In this document: in pieces, positions 51,121 to 63,720 of the stretch | Position numbering within the stretch: the stretch's first letter is position 1 | How the letters are laid out: each line of letters starts with the position of its first letter | Assembly (NCBI RefSeq): GCF_002078875.1 | Contig: NC_034414.1 | Coordinates: forward strand, 31,158,590-31,222,589 | Direction: 5' to 3' | Length of the DNA stretch: 64,000 nt | From: Numida meleagris | Taxonomy: Eukaryota > Chordata > Aves > Galliformes > Numididae | Program-made: the position numbers and the translations under genes | Notes under the pieces: model-generated | The model's input: only the letters and a program-made list of their open reading frames with translations | Databases searched by the model: none | Told to the model about the DNA's origin: nothing

Positions 51121-53349
51121 CTGGTACAAGGTACATGACTACATTACTGTCAAGGAAGTATGAATGGAATAAATAAAGCCAAGCAACCATAGCTACACAG
51201 TTGCTATTTTCCAAGCTACTTCATTTAAAATACTTCTATGCTATGCAGAGTTTGTTTTTTACTCTCCTACTATTGCCAAGCTTCTCAAAATCTGTTAAGC
51301 AAAGCACTATTAAAACCCTTTTTACTCAGTGGGTGCTTATTACACAGAAAAAAAAAATGGTATGTGTTGCTGGTTTATAAACTGGATGATTAGTAAAAAC
51401 TTAATTTAGATGAGTAACTCTCTAATTTGTGAAGTGCTCTTTAACATATTTACAGTGTTATCACTTATTGATAGTAAAATGAAAGACCTTTTAGCATCTT
51501 TGAGGTATTTTGACACTATAAATTACATTTTTATGGTGTTTATAATAATCTGTGAAAACTACCTGTGTATTTTTCCATGACTCACATGTGTTTTACCATG
51601 TGCTTTATTTTAGGATTGTAAGTGTATAGGTTGAATATAATTTTTTTCAACAAAACAGAAACTGTAGTTTCTGTACATATGGAAAATGAAAGTACAATGG
51701 AATACTTAGAAAGCAGAGAGAAAAATAATTTAGCTTCTTAAGCGGTTCTAGGAAGGATGAAGTTTACCTAGGATTTCAAACTTCCTGAATTGCTGAGGAT
51801 ATACCTGCAACCAGATATTAACTGCCAGGGTATCTCTAACCAGTCTAATTGTTTTCTACATGAAAGATGTACAGAATATTTTTTTTTCCATATGATGCAC
51901 AGATTCTTTTTGTCCTGATTTCCTAGTAAATTTATAGCAATTTCTTTCTCATGTTTCCTACTTGAGGGATACGAGGCAGCAGAACACTCTGTATTTAGGT
52001 ATGTAGGGATGCCATTTCCTCATTGCTTCAGGTCACTATCTTAAAAATGGATGCCTTAATCTTGTATGGGTGCAGAATTTCTGAAACACCCAAACAAATT
52101 CTAAATATTCATCTCATTACAGCATTAATGTACTTTTTGAAAATCCAGTTCCCTAATCTTGCTTAGGTAATCAGCTAAACTTGTAGTGTTAGGAAAGTAT
52201 ATCCATCTAGGTTTTGCTCATTCTTGGCCTTGTCTGGATCTTGTTTAATTTTGTTATGGATCTCACTAGTTATTTATTCCTTTTAAAGTCCACTATAGTT
52301 TATTAATTTTTTATAGTAGATGCAGCCTGGAGAGTTCTCTTTGGTATTTTTCCTATGAAGATAAGCCTATGTATATGCATGCAAGTGCAAAGAATATAGA
52401 ATGCCAAGAGATAACTTGATTGTAGTCAATACATTGCTTCAAAATGAGAAAATATTGGGAACTAAGTGGCCAGCAAGAAAAAAAAATTCTGATAATTAAA
52501 ACCAGTTGAGAAATTAAAATTAGAAATAAATTCCAAACTATTCTTATTGAGGCTAATTAATCACTGAAAGTAGGTAGCAAAGGTAGTTGTCGTTTCTCCA
52601 TTCTCAGTGTTTCTCCATTCTTCTCTGATACTTTCAAATTAGGATGCAACATCTTCCTGAGAAGTTTGTGCAGTCCAGTGCAACTTACTGGACTCGGTTC
52701 TGATGTCATAAGCGTACTCCCATGTCCATTGACTTACCAGCTCAGATAGATTTTTCTGTCAAGAGGAACTAGAAGTATGTCAAAAGACCCAAGAAAATAT
52801 TTTTCTCATCTGTAATGAAAAAGTTCTTATCCAAGCTAGAGTAACTGTTTGTTTTTAAAAATACCTCAGAAATAGTGTGGCGTAGAATGTAATGCAGGAA
52901 ACTATTCCCAAATTATAAACATTTGTTTTTCAAATGATTAGTTAATATGTTTTTTGCACATTGTGGTAATTACAAGGTAGCAAATTTATATGCCATGGAA
53001 TTCAATACTGTTTTAAGGATCCTCAAGCTAAGTCTGAGAACAATATTACTTTAGATTTCAAATTTGAAATCCAAGAATCACAGAAACCCTAGTTCCTCAA
53101 CTTATATCAACGTTTTTGAGCACGTGGATGGGAATTTGACTTGGGTTCAAGAAACATCATGCAAAATGTACACAACAGCCTGTCCTTTTGGTGATATTAA
53201 ATACAACCTGTTAATGTCACTACCAAACATTTCCACTGTGCAACAAGTTTTGAACTATTTTCCATAATTTCAAATTTTTAAAGCACAAAATATGCAAGCA
53301 TGCAATACTTGCTTTTGTGGGGTTTTTTTGGTCAAAATGCCTGAAAAAA

Positions 53350-53470
53350 TTTCCTTTCATTCTTCCTGTCTTCCTTCCTTGTTTCCTTCCCTCCTGCTCT
53401 CCCACTCTCCCTCCTTCCTTCCCTCCCACTTTCCCTCCTTTCTTCCTTCCTTTTTCTTTCTCATTTTTTT
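53350..53470 (+). repeat. Pyrimidine-rich (TTCC/CCCT) simple repeat
   Basis: About 120 bases of C and T built from CTTCCTTCC and CTCCCTCC units with very few purines, followed by a poly-A run at 53478-53490. Proline/serine/phenylalanine-rich open frames on + and Gly/Arg-rich ones on - are artefacts of it. Confidence 0.9.
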
Positions 53471-54823
53471 ATATTCAAAAAAAAAAAAATATTAGAACTA
53501 TTACATAAATTTATCTTTTTTTTTTTCCCACACCTAAACTTGCACAAGGTCCCAGAGTAATCCTAGCAAACTGACGAGCTTCAACAGACAGTAAACTATT
53601 TTGAGCACTACCTCACTGAACTCAGGCTTTTGAACTAGGGCCTCTTTGTAAAATGTAAGCACTGGATATGAAAAAGTGTTTGTTTTGAGAAGCAGTGAAG
53701 TAATACTGAACTGATATCTCTGAGCCAGAACACACCACTTTCTTGGGAGATTATCAAGTAGCTTGTTTTCCCGTAAAGTAGAACAGTATTGCCCTTCTTG
53801 TTTTGTTTCTGACAGTTGTCAGCTTAGAATAAATTAAAGGCATAGATTTTTTTCATGAAGTATTTCTGATGAATTTAATTTCATATTTTATGACCTCAAT
53901 TTCATTTTCAGCAATCTGATATTGAGGAATTACGAAGCCTGTTTATTGAGTCCATTACTATTAGTGCTTATATACACAAGTAATTTTATATATATAAGTA
54001 TTCCTGTGGCCCATGGGGAAAAATATCTATAGAGGACACTATAGGGTCATGTAACTGAACAAAATCTCTTATTTAATCTTGTCATGAGGATTATCCTGAG
54101 GTTTCACAGTATCAGACATAGATTACTTTTTTATGGTAGGTTCTGGTATCAAAAGATGTTGGAGCTCTTGGAGCTTTTGGAGGATGGAGAAGGAGGCTGT
54201 TTGCCATTAGCCATCAACTACTAAAACCATTGCTGCTATGGAGTTACTCTGCAGTTCAGTTCCCCAAATGAAGATTGCCCCAGGGGCTACTGGGAGACTG
54301 GAAAATATAGTCCAAGGGGTATACATTTTCAGAGGGAAAAGGGATCATAGCTGTGAAAGATTAAAGTAGAAGCTAGCAAGCTCTTCCAAAATAGTAGAAA
54401 TATTGTATGGTAGTAGTATGCAATCTTTAAATGAGCTATGTAGATTTCAGAAATTATGCATTCATATACAAACTTCTTTGTGTGCCTATATTTTTGTTTT
54501 TATTGCTCATATAATTTAATATGAACAGAATCACTTATGCTTTTTTACTTTTTCATTGTGCTCTGACCACTAAAATAGATCCATTAACAGGGTGCCAACA
54601 GGCAATTTCACTTCAGGTTTCCCAATGTTGCCCTAACAGTAATCTTCATGTTTTTCTAGGGCTAAGAAGAATTTAGCTCCCACACCACCGGAGTTGTCAG
54701 CCTTGTCTAAGTTGTAGCTTAGGGCAAATGATGGTGCCAGATTCTATCATTACTGATGGCTATTTTCTTCAATGCAATTACAAGTTGCTTGGGGCAAAAT
54801 ACAATCCTGAAGGTGATGGGGTG

Positions 54824-54841
54824 TTTTTTTTTTTTTTTTTT
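54824..54841 (+). repeat. Poly-T run (18 bases)
   Basis: An uninterrupted run of T, 47 bases before the minisatellite. Confidence 0.93.
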
Positions 54842-54888
54842 AATTCCCATTAAACTGTAATGTACATGATAAAGCCCTAAGAAGTACT

Positions 54889-55010
54889 GACATGGTCTAA
54901 GATTTGAGAACTCTGTTGACTCTGGCATTGACATGGTCTAAGATTTGAGTACTGTGTTGACTCTGGCGTTGACATGGTCTAAGATTTGTGTACTATATTG
55001 ACTCTGGCAT
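54889..55010. repeat. 41-bp minisatellite, three copies
   Basis: Copies start at 54889, 54930 and 54971, each GACATGGTCTAAGATTTG, then a variable middle, then TTGACTCTGGC. The third copy is one base short and most diverged (ATATTGAC instead of TGTTGAC). Confidence 0.95.
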
Positions 55011-58000
55011 ACAGTATCCTTGTTAAGTTAAGCTCCAGTGACTTTTAGGAAGAGGAGTTGTGACATCTGTTCACAGATTGAGAGTCTTTCTTTAATCTAT
55101 TTGGAATCTGAGGCAAAATTATTTTTTCTTTTGTGACACGTGAATTACTCATTAAAAAATCCAAATGGTATATTTGCTCTCGCCTGGAGAGATCAAGCAT
55201 GTAGTTCAAATTTTTTACTCTCATTTGGTATGCTGTAAATACATTCTGTAGTGGTTGGGCAAATGCTCATTCTGAGCAACCATCCATAGATAACATGTTA
55301 TAGAAACTGCATAACCCTGTAGAAATCAAAGAATATAGTGTTAGTTCCTGCTCCTTAAAGCATCTATAGTCATCAAGTGAACATATGTATAGTATGGCAC
55401 CTACTGCTTATTTCCTAGTATATTGTAGTTTAAGAAACATATGGCCATTAGCAGCTAATTTTTTTTTTCTTTTTTGTAGTTCATTCTTTGGTTAGTTAGT
55501 TTGTTATTTACTTTACGAGAGTAAGCTTTTGTGATGTGAGTTTATTCTATACTTTAAGGGAAAACTCACCATTTCATAACAAAGCAAAATAGACCAAGAT
55601 CACTGTTCTATACTTCTTTCAAATCTGACAGGAAGGAGGAGGAATAAAAGTGATTATTTATTTTTTTTGCATTCTACATGAAAACAGTACTTCATCTGAT
55701 TCCTTTTCATTCCAGTTACTCATTTTGTGTTACAGTCTAGTGTGTTTTAGAAAGACCATGAAGAAATTAGAAGGTTCATGTGTGAATTTCATTCCTTAAA
55801 GATTCCCTGTACCATTCAAATTCAACAGATTGGCCTGAAGAACTCCTGCCCTATTCCCCACTCTCCTTGTTTTATCAAAAGTAAAGTCATGTAGTTACAA
55901 AACTAGTTGCTAAAGCTCCAAGAAAAACTCAACTTTGAGTGAAGAGAGATCGCTTATCTTCCAAACCACAGCAAAGACTTATTCAGCTTTACTAAGCATG
56001 ATTTGAACCTTAGCAATTCACCTAAACAACTCAGTTTCAAAGGGTTAGATAATCAGTACAATGTTTTTATATATTTCTTTTCCTTATTATTTTACTTTAA
56101 GAAAGCGTGCCTCTCTGAGTAGGAGACAGAACTTGTGCATTTAATTATGTAATCAAGACTTTTGCTTTATTTGAGAACAAAAGTACATGTGATATGAGAA
56201 TTCTATCTCAGCGTCTTGGCATTACATTTTATAAATATTTTCCATCTCTTATCCAGAGATGAAATAAAGAGACTCTGTAACATACCTGAAAAGGAAAAGG
56301 TTGGCAAATAATACAATTTAAAAAGACACAAAGCCCATTCTTTCTTTCTAGCTGATTTTCACTTGAAGTCCAACCTCAAGTAACATCCTATTGAAGCATT
56401 GGGGTTTTGTTAATTAGTTTGAAGTAAAATATGATATTATATCAGATAATCAAGCCAGTTTATCTTGTATAAGCTTCTGTGGGGCCCAGAGCACTAGTCA
56501 AGTAAAATAATTCATGTGCATGATCAACAGGTCCATGTGCTACTGTAGCCTGAACAACAGTTTAATTTGCATACAACTTGAAAAAGGAAGAGACTGGAGA
56601 GGATTTTCAGATGTGAAGTTCAGAAAAGATTGTGTCAAATGAAATGCATTCTTGTCCTACTGCACCTGTTTTGAAATGTCACTGATATCTCTTGCAAAGG
56701 AAAGTAAAGCTCATGGACCATGTAAGATGAAATTGGTTAAGGACTGTTTGCAGAGACTGGGGAAATGTGTTGTTTCTTGTGTAAGTCCTCAGCAAAGCTG
56801 TGAATGCCCAGCTGATGACCAGCAGTCTGATGACAGTGTATTTCAGCTATATCAGACTTAGGAAAAAAAGCTGCCCCTGTCCAAAAAAATTACAAGCAAA
56901 CGATAGGTACTATGTGAGCAGAATGAGTAAAATTTTAATATCTTACAAGGCAACAGGAAAAGGCCACATTTATTTTAAAAACTAACTTCAACACATTGGA
57001 ATCATTCAGTGAGTCTTAGCCTTCTAAAATGCCCCAGTCTCTTTGAAAAGATGATTTAAAGTTTCATGTTTTGATTTTGAAAATACAGCCTGTCATTTCA
57101 TACAGAATACCACTCAGCTATTACTCTCTGAAGTACAAAGCTAAAAGCTTAGCCGTGTTCAAATGTTTGAGGAAGAAAAAATAGAGAAAGATTATTTTTG
57201 GAGGAATCAGAGTTGGCATCTAGAAAGTGTTTTTAGTAGGATTATAGTATGATTTTCAACTTCTATTTAGTTATTTTGAGATTTTTTTTGTTTTCCTTTC
57301 CAATCAATTTCAGTTGAATAGTTGCACTGTTGAACATTATTGCTGTTGGTACTCTTCCCTCTCTTCTCTCCATTTGACTCAAAAACATCAAAATACAGGC
57401 TCCTTTGGCTCCTTAACATCTCTTTGAAGACGTAGCAAAATGGCAAATTCTCTAGTAATGCTATTAATATTCTGTGTGTACCAAGCAAGTTTCACAGGGT
57501 TTAGTCTCTCATGTCTGCATGTGATTTGCTTTAATAAAATCATAGTTTTGCCCATTTGTTACATACACACTCTGCATTAATATATTTGCTGTCATTTGAA
57601 TTGAGCTCAACCTTGCACTTTTCATCCCACAAAATGTACTGCAAAAATAACAGAATATTAGTACGGTTTAGTATTTTATTTTCAGGAATTGAAGTCCTTT
57701 GAGTAGTTCTCGACTAAATGTAACATAAATATCCAAGAATAAGCTAAATAGATTAAGGTGCATTTTTCCCGCTTCACTTTGTAATTATGTGTGTGTGTGT
57801 TTTTACTACGTAAATGAAAGTTTAATTTTCTCAAAAACAAAATGTGCACATGATTAACTTTGTAAAAGTTGTTGTACTGGAATGGAGTATTTATTTTTAA
57901 ACTAAATTCTTAAGGAACCATTATCTGTAAATAAAAGACTATTTTCCTCCTCAGTATTTTTGTTCATCCTATCAATTGTAGTTAAAATTTGTATGTAAAA

Positions 58001-58745
58001 TATGTTGTTGAGGTACTGTGGGTTTCTCTGTTTAAATAATCCTGTCTCAATGATGTTTTCTTTGTTTAATCTACTGATCCAGTCAATATTGTAGATTCAG
58101 TGCACTTGTTAAAAAGATTAATATTATTTTGGAGATCTGCAAAGAATTAAAATACGTAGCTTACAGATGTAAATTTTTTGAAGTTATTTTAATAAATGTT
58201 TGGGGAGGTTGCATCACAGACAATTTGCACACACTTCTGGGGATGTGGATTTCCTTTAGTTCTCATTCTACCTTTGGCAACTTTTAACATTTCCAAATAC
58301 ATAATATTGAAAAGCTCTTAAATGACTTTCTAGAATTCAAAGCATGCTGCTCACAAAAATATGTATTAAAATACTGTCTCAAAGGATGTATCTTTCATGT
58401 CTTCAGACACTAATATGTAGGTTCTATTATCTAAGGAAAAAAAATACACAACATAAATTACATTATCATTTTACCTGTATTTTAATGTTACTTGTATTAC
58501 TCTAGACTGATAATCTAGGAAACCTTACTGTAGATCATTGCAGATGTTTTTTCTAGTTTCTCTACTGTTAGAATAGGAAACAGCAGCAACTTAAGGATAA
58601 AATTATAGAGTAATTTTATCCAGCATCTGAGCAACTGGTCATTGGGGGAGCACAGAACTGGAGGCATCTTTGTCAGGATGCTAGGCAACTTTCTGAAAAG
58701 TCATATATTTTAGCCATTTTGAGGCAGGTTTGGCATCACACATCA

Positions 58746-58780
58746 AAAGAGAAAAAGAAAAAAAGAGAAAGAGAGAAAAT
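58746..58780 (+). repeat. Purine-rich AG simple repeat
   Basis: AAAGAGAAAAAGAAAAAAAG followed by further AGAGAAAG units. Confidence 0.8.
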
Positions 58781-60011
58781 TGTTTGGTGTAGATGCTTCT
58801 GAGAACAGCATAGTGTGTTTAAAAATTGTTATCCTAAGCCAATCAGAGGTTAGAGTGATCATATCAACAGAGAATGCAACAAAGATATGCTATGAAGGCC
58901 CTTGAAAATCATGACAGACAATTCAAGTTAAGAGAGGGAATTGGCAGAGATACTCAACAGATCTATAGTGATATGATCAAATCAGTGTTTTTTGTATGAA
59001 AAGCTGCTGTTCTCATCACAGAAGAGAATACTGTATTGAGAATTGAGACAAGAATGTGAGCAGCTATGTAAATGAACTGGAGATGCTAGACGGAAATAAT
59101 CACCAAGATTTAGACATGAACCAAATGTGAAGAACTGTTTACAATTAGCTTTCTGTAGAAGAGAAGGGATACACATGTAATGGGACAATATGAGAGATAC
59201 TTAAATTACCACAATGCTGAGAATGTTATAAATACCTAAGTAGACACTGAATAGTTAAAACACATGTAATGAGTTAGGTCATCCTAATTAAAATTAGCTA
59301 AGCCAAAGCAGTCCAAGTTAGGAGGACATTCACTGTCTTTTCATTCTCTTCTTATTTATTGTCTAGTTTCTTGACCATTTAATGCAGTAAAATGATGTGC
59401 TGCTGAAGAGAGAGACATTATGAGCCTCTTTGCTTGGAATTCTACTGGTATGCCAAGATGTCAAATGCAAGATTGTTCTTCTTTATTCACATGATCTAGT
59501 GTTCATCAAGAACCTCAGTTTTACCCTCAGGTCTAGAAGAAGTGCAGGAATGCAAATGTTCTTGAACTGTCATGCTTCATTGTATCTAGGATTTTTTCAA
59601 TATCTTATAAGATCTAGCCAAAGAGCAGTATTTGCCATTGTGCTGTGTCAGTTATTCTCAGGAAGAAGTGCCACATGCAGGGAAGTAAATACATCAGATA
59701 AAGTGAAGTTCCAAGAATAAACCTATATAGTAACATCAAAGTTGAACAGAAATTCAAGATAGTGAGATCAAGCTAAGTTCTAAGCCAGATGCTTCTCTTC
59801 TCAGTATACAAAGCTGTCATCAGATATAAACCTTGTTTTCTATGTTGTAGAATTCTTCATTATTTGTTATTGTATTTCAGTTTTAATGTTATTTAAAAGT
59901 GTTATTTTATAAATACAGAATGAAATTATAATAGGCTGCTGTTAAATGTTATAATACAAATTGTCTGCTTTTAATAAATAGGCTGTTTCATACTCATATT
60001 CCTAAATTATC

Positions 60012-60340
60012 TCTGAGGACAGGGCTTCCACCGTCTCACTGGGCAACATGTTCCAGTACCTCACCACCCTTATTGTAAAAAATGTCTTCTTTATGTCCTA
60101 TCTAAATCTCCCCTTCTTTAGTTTGAAACCACATTCCCTTGTCTTATCACAGCAGACCCTGCAAAAGAGTCTGTCCCTTTCTTTCTTATAGCCCCTCTTT
60201 AGATACAGAAAGGCCGCTATCAGGTCACCTCGCAGCCTTCTCTCCTCCAGGCTGAATAGCCCCAGCTCTCCCAGCCTGTCCTCATCGGGGAGTTGTTCCA
60301 TCCCTCAGATCATTTTTGTGGCCTTCCTCTGGAGGCACAT
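60012..60340 (-). mobile_element. CR1 LINE 3' region, both ends missing
   Basis: Long, fairly well preserved antisense CR1: CTTCCACCGTCTCACTGGGC, GTTCCAGTACCTCACCACCC, CTTTAGTTTGAAACCACATT, TCTCCTCCAGGCTGAATAGC and CATTTTTGTGGCCTTCCTC. The copy lacks the ATTCTATG 3' terminal part on its left side. The 67-codon open frame on - (60098-60301) lies inside it. Confidence 0.95.
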
Positions 60341-60363
60341 AAGGTACTTCCATATAGATTATA

Positions 60364-60921
60364 CATCAGTCACTCTGAAAGTAATGCCTCCTATTTATTT
60401 CCATGGAAACTTCAACAGATACAAAGAGTACAATAATACTATTTGATAGAGCAGCTATAAAACATAATTTTCAACACTTTCACCACCATTAGCTATGCAT
60501 TTTCACCAGTGATGAAAAAGAGACTGCATACCGCGCTCATAAAAATCTACATGGCTGTCCAGAACATGGCTTGTTTTTCACATTGCTGTCACAACTGCTG
60601 AAACACACTACCCACCACCTCACTGTGCTCACATCCACTGTTTGGTCTCTGTAAACGTTCAGAAAGCATCAGTGAATGTCAGTGGATGCATTTGTTTCCA
60701 AGTGGAGGAATTCAATTCCAGTGCTTTGCTTCATACAACACTTTCATGTCAGATGCCATTCTGTCAGACTGCCCCTCCGCTGCCATCTGTCACACAGCAA
60801 CAAAATGTGATGGAATATTTGTGGTAAGGTTCAGCCTCTACTGCCATACCATCAACATCCGCCTCTGATGTTGTGAGTCAACATAATAATATAGGAGGCA
60901 TTACTTTTGGAGCAGGCCTGA
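60364..60921 (-). mobile_element. Internally deleted mariner (Galluhop-type) element
   Basis: Imperfect terminal inverted repeats contain AAAGTAATGCCTCCTAT on the left and its complement on the right, with TA just before the left end. Read on the - strand, the right part matches the N-terminal region of the mariner transposase and the left part its C-terminal end (FYERGMQSL...CIANGG). They meet near 60549-60552, so the catalytic middle is missing. A stop interrupts the C-terminal piece as well. This is a non-autonomous relic. Identification is from memory of the family. Confidence 0.87.
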
Positions 60922-63109
60922 CGGGAAATAATACTCCCCGTTGTTCTTGTGCAGGTAGTTCCTACATGCTTAAGTTAGGAATTTTTAAGTTTGGTCTTAA
61001 AATACCATATATCTGTCTCTGAGAGAAACTAAAGCTTCACAGATCACAGCTGAAGACAGCCTCAGAAGAAATGAGTGGTGATTTGACTTTTACAACTTAT
61101 TCTTTCTGAGTGAAACTTGTTTAAGCATGCTGGGCCTTCATGAAAACCCTCTGCAACTCCTTAAAAAGAATGTGAGGGGTGAGTGAAGGATAATTTTTTC
61201 AATCACAGTATGTTATAAGTCTACTTCTTTCTCTTTTTTTCCTTTTGCATTGTTTCCTTTTAGTATTTTATCTGGCTTTCTGTTTCCCTGTTTAAGAAAT
61301 CCATGCTACATGAATGTGCATTTGTCCATTTCCAACATGTTTGTTACTAATAATGAAAAGTATTCAAACTGTAAATGCCAAGACTTCAATATGTGATTAA
61401 AGCATTGGAAATGATTTATGAAATTATCACTATTAATAGATCTGCAAAATTCTCAGCCAGATTATCAGTCAAACTTACAATAATTTGTACCAGCACTTAA
61501 TATTTTTTTTTCAGACTCTACTAGTCATGGACAGAAATTTATCATATGATTCATAACTAATCAGAATAGTGCCAGTAACACCATGTATTATACAATTATG
61601 TAAATTGTCAAGCAGTAGAATCTAAAGTTAATGCCTTAATTAAAAGCCACAAATGGCCATATGAAGTGAACTTCAAAGATCCATATATGTGAGTTAAGGG
61701 AAACCTTTTAAAATGTTGATTCTATTTTTCTACCTTCCATTTCCCTTATTAACCTCAAAAAAGAGGCAAACTTTCACTGGAATGCTCTTTGCCTATCCTG
61801 CTTATAGAAACTATAGCATTATTTTGTGCCATTGGTTGTGGAGCAGACAGAAGTGTGTTGTGTCCCTTTTTTTTCTTTTAATTTGAGAATCTTTGGTTTC
61901 CATTGAAGTATTAGTGAAGGCTGGGAGTGCTACCTTTATATATGACTTGGAGCAGTCATAATCACCCTTTCTTTGAGAGACGGTATGATGCAAATGTTCA
62001 GCAGAGGACATGCATTCGTGATATGGGATAATAGGGTTTTAATTATCACAACATGCTTTTAATGTTTGAGATGTATAAATTCCCTGTACATTATTCTTAG
62101 TAACTGAAATTCAGTAATTTTAAAGATTTGAATTTTGTATAAGTTGTTTGAATTTAGAAGGAAAGCGTGTTGAATGTATCCTCTGACTACAGAAATTAGT
62201 TACTAGCTACAAAGAGTTAGAGAAAGAGAGAGAAGAGGTGTTTCATCATGTGAATTTTACCTTTTTAGTCCTGACTTAAAGTCATCTTCAGGAGCTCTCA
62301 TACAATGTTATTCCTCTTTGCTTTGATGATGTATTTCAAACGCAAAAACTACAACAGATCATCAAAGGTAGGATTCTGACCCACACACTTCTGAAGTCAT
62401 CATACTTATGGATTGCATATAATAGCACACACTGTGCCCTGATAACAAAAAGAATGCTCTGATATTTTAAAAGAAATTTCCCATGCCTTTAGTCTTAAAT
62501 ATCTTCTAAAGTATCAAACCAAATCCATCTGCATGTTTATTCTGAAACAATTGCATTAGTGAAAAATGTGAAGAGAAATCAGATTTTCCAGAAGCTGAGA
62601 AGAGAGTTAAGATTCTTAAAAAGAGAATGGCTTGCATATGAGGCTAAAGATCCTATTCAAAGCCAGGAAGACAATCTGGATATTTTCCAAAAGCAAGATT
62701 AACATACATTCAAAATAAACTTGCATCACACTGTGATGCTAGCATGTCCTTTCCTTTAAAAAGCATTGAACAGCTGAGAATCATTCACCTTACTTTAACA
62801 GACATTTTTTGAGGGAAAAGGGACAAAGACAATATTAATTTTTAAGTAGAGTGAGCACAAGAAATCTGATGCCAGTCTGCCCTTTCTGCTCCTTGGATTG
62901 TGTTGAGCAAATTCCCAAGACATCGTTCTGAATATATATCCTTTCGATTGAAAAGAAAAAAAAAAAAAGGGCAAAAACCCACCCTCTTGAATCCTACTGT
63001 TTCAGTTCCCTGTGTTAATCTTCTGGTTTGATTTAGGAATGTGCTGCTTGGTTCCCATGTGCATTGTTGTTGTAGTATTTACTTTGGAAGGAAAAGTAAG
63101 TATATGGTT

Positions 63110-63720
63110 CACGCCTTAACCTTGTCAGGCTTCCCCCTTACCAACTTGAACTGACACCACAGAAATTCTGAAAGGAAAGGCCACAGCCAAAATTAATCAT
63201 AAACATTAACCATAAAATATTACTCTTGACCTTACCAAGGGGCAGACCTCTAGGAATAACATCCTGCTCCTTAAAAAAATAACATCCCTCTCCAACTGAG
63301 AGGAGCAGACGGTCTCATCTATGCATGACGGACATGCTGACCTGTGCCTCAGGGAGTAACATCTGATTTCAACTCAGAGGGTAATAAGCACTCCAGGTCT
63401 TACATTATGGATGTCCTTCACCAAACAGCCCCATAGATAAGCTCTGGCAGCTTCTACGTTCTGCAAAAAACAGGGCCTGTCCAAGGTGGTGCTAAAAGGT
63501 TAGATTTTTATGCAAGGCCAAACAGACTAAGGCTGAAACTAGAAAAATTAGAGCTGCCACCCCAGCTTCCAGTTTGTTTTGGCCAACAAGAAGCCCTGAT
63601 GAAAGCCAACAGTCTGTTGCTCCTTTGTAACATTCCACACTGGTAGATTCTGTGCTTAGCTTATTCTTAAAGGCACATTCCACAGATTGGAAAAGCCATT
63701 TTCAAAGCTATCAATCAGTA
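63110..63720. other. Less AT-rich segment of unknown nature
   Basis: About 600 bp with noticeably more G and C than the surrounding DNA. It holds an open frame of 63 codons on - (63492-63683) with no recognised domain. It could be a conserved regulatory element, an old unrecognised repeat, or part of a long 3' UTR of the expected downstream gene. Confidence 0.25.

Noticed and set aside
53220..53508. Pro/Ser/Phe-rich and Gly/Arg-rich open frames
   Set aside because: Produced by translation of the simple pyrimidine repeat.
59430..59720. 96-codon open frame on + in the intergenic part
   Set aside because: No recognisable motif and no exon signals; treated as a chance frame.
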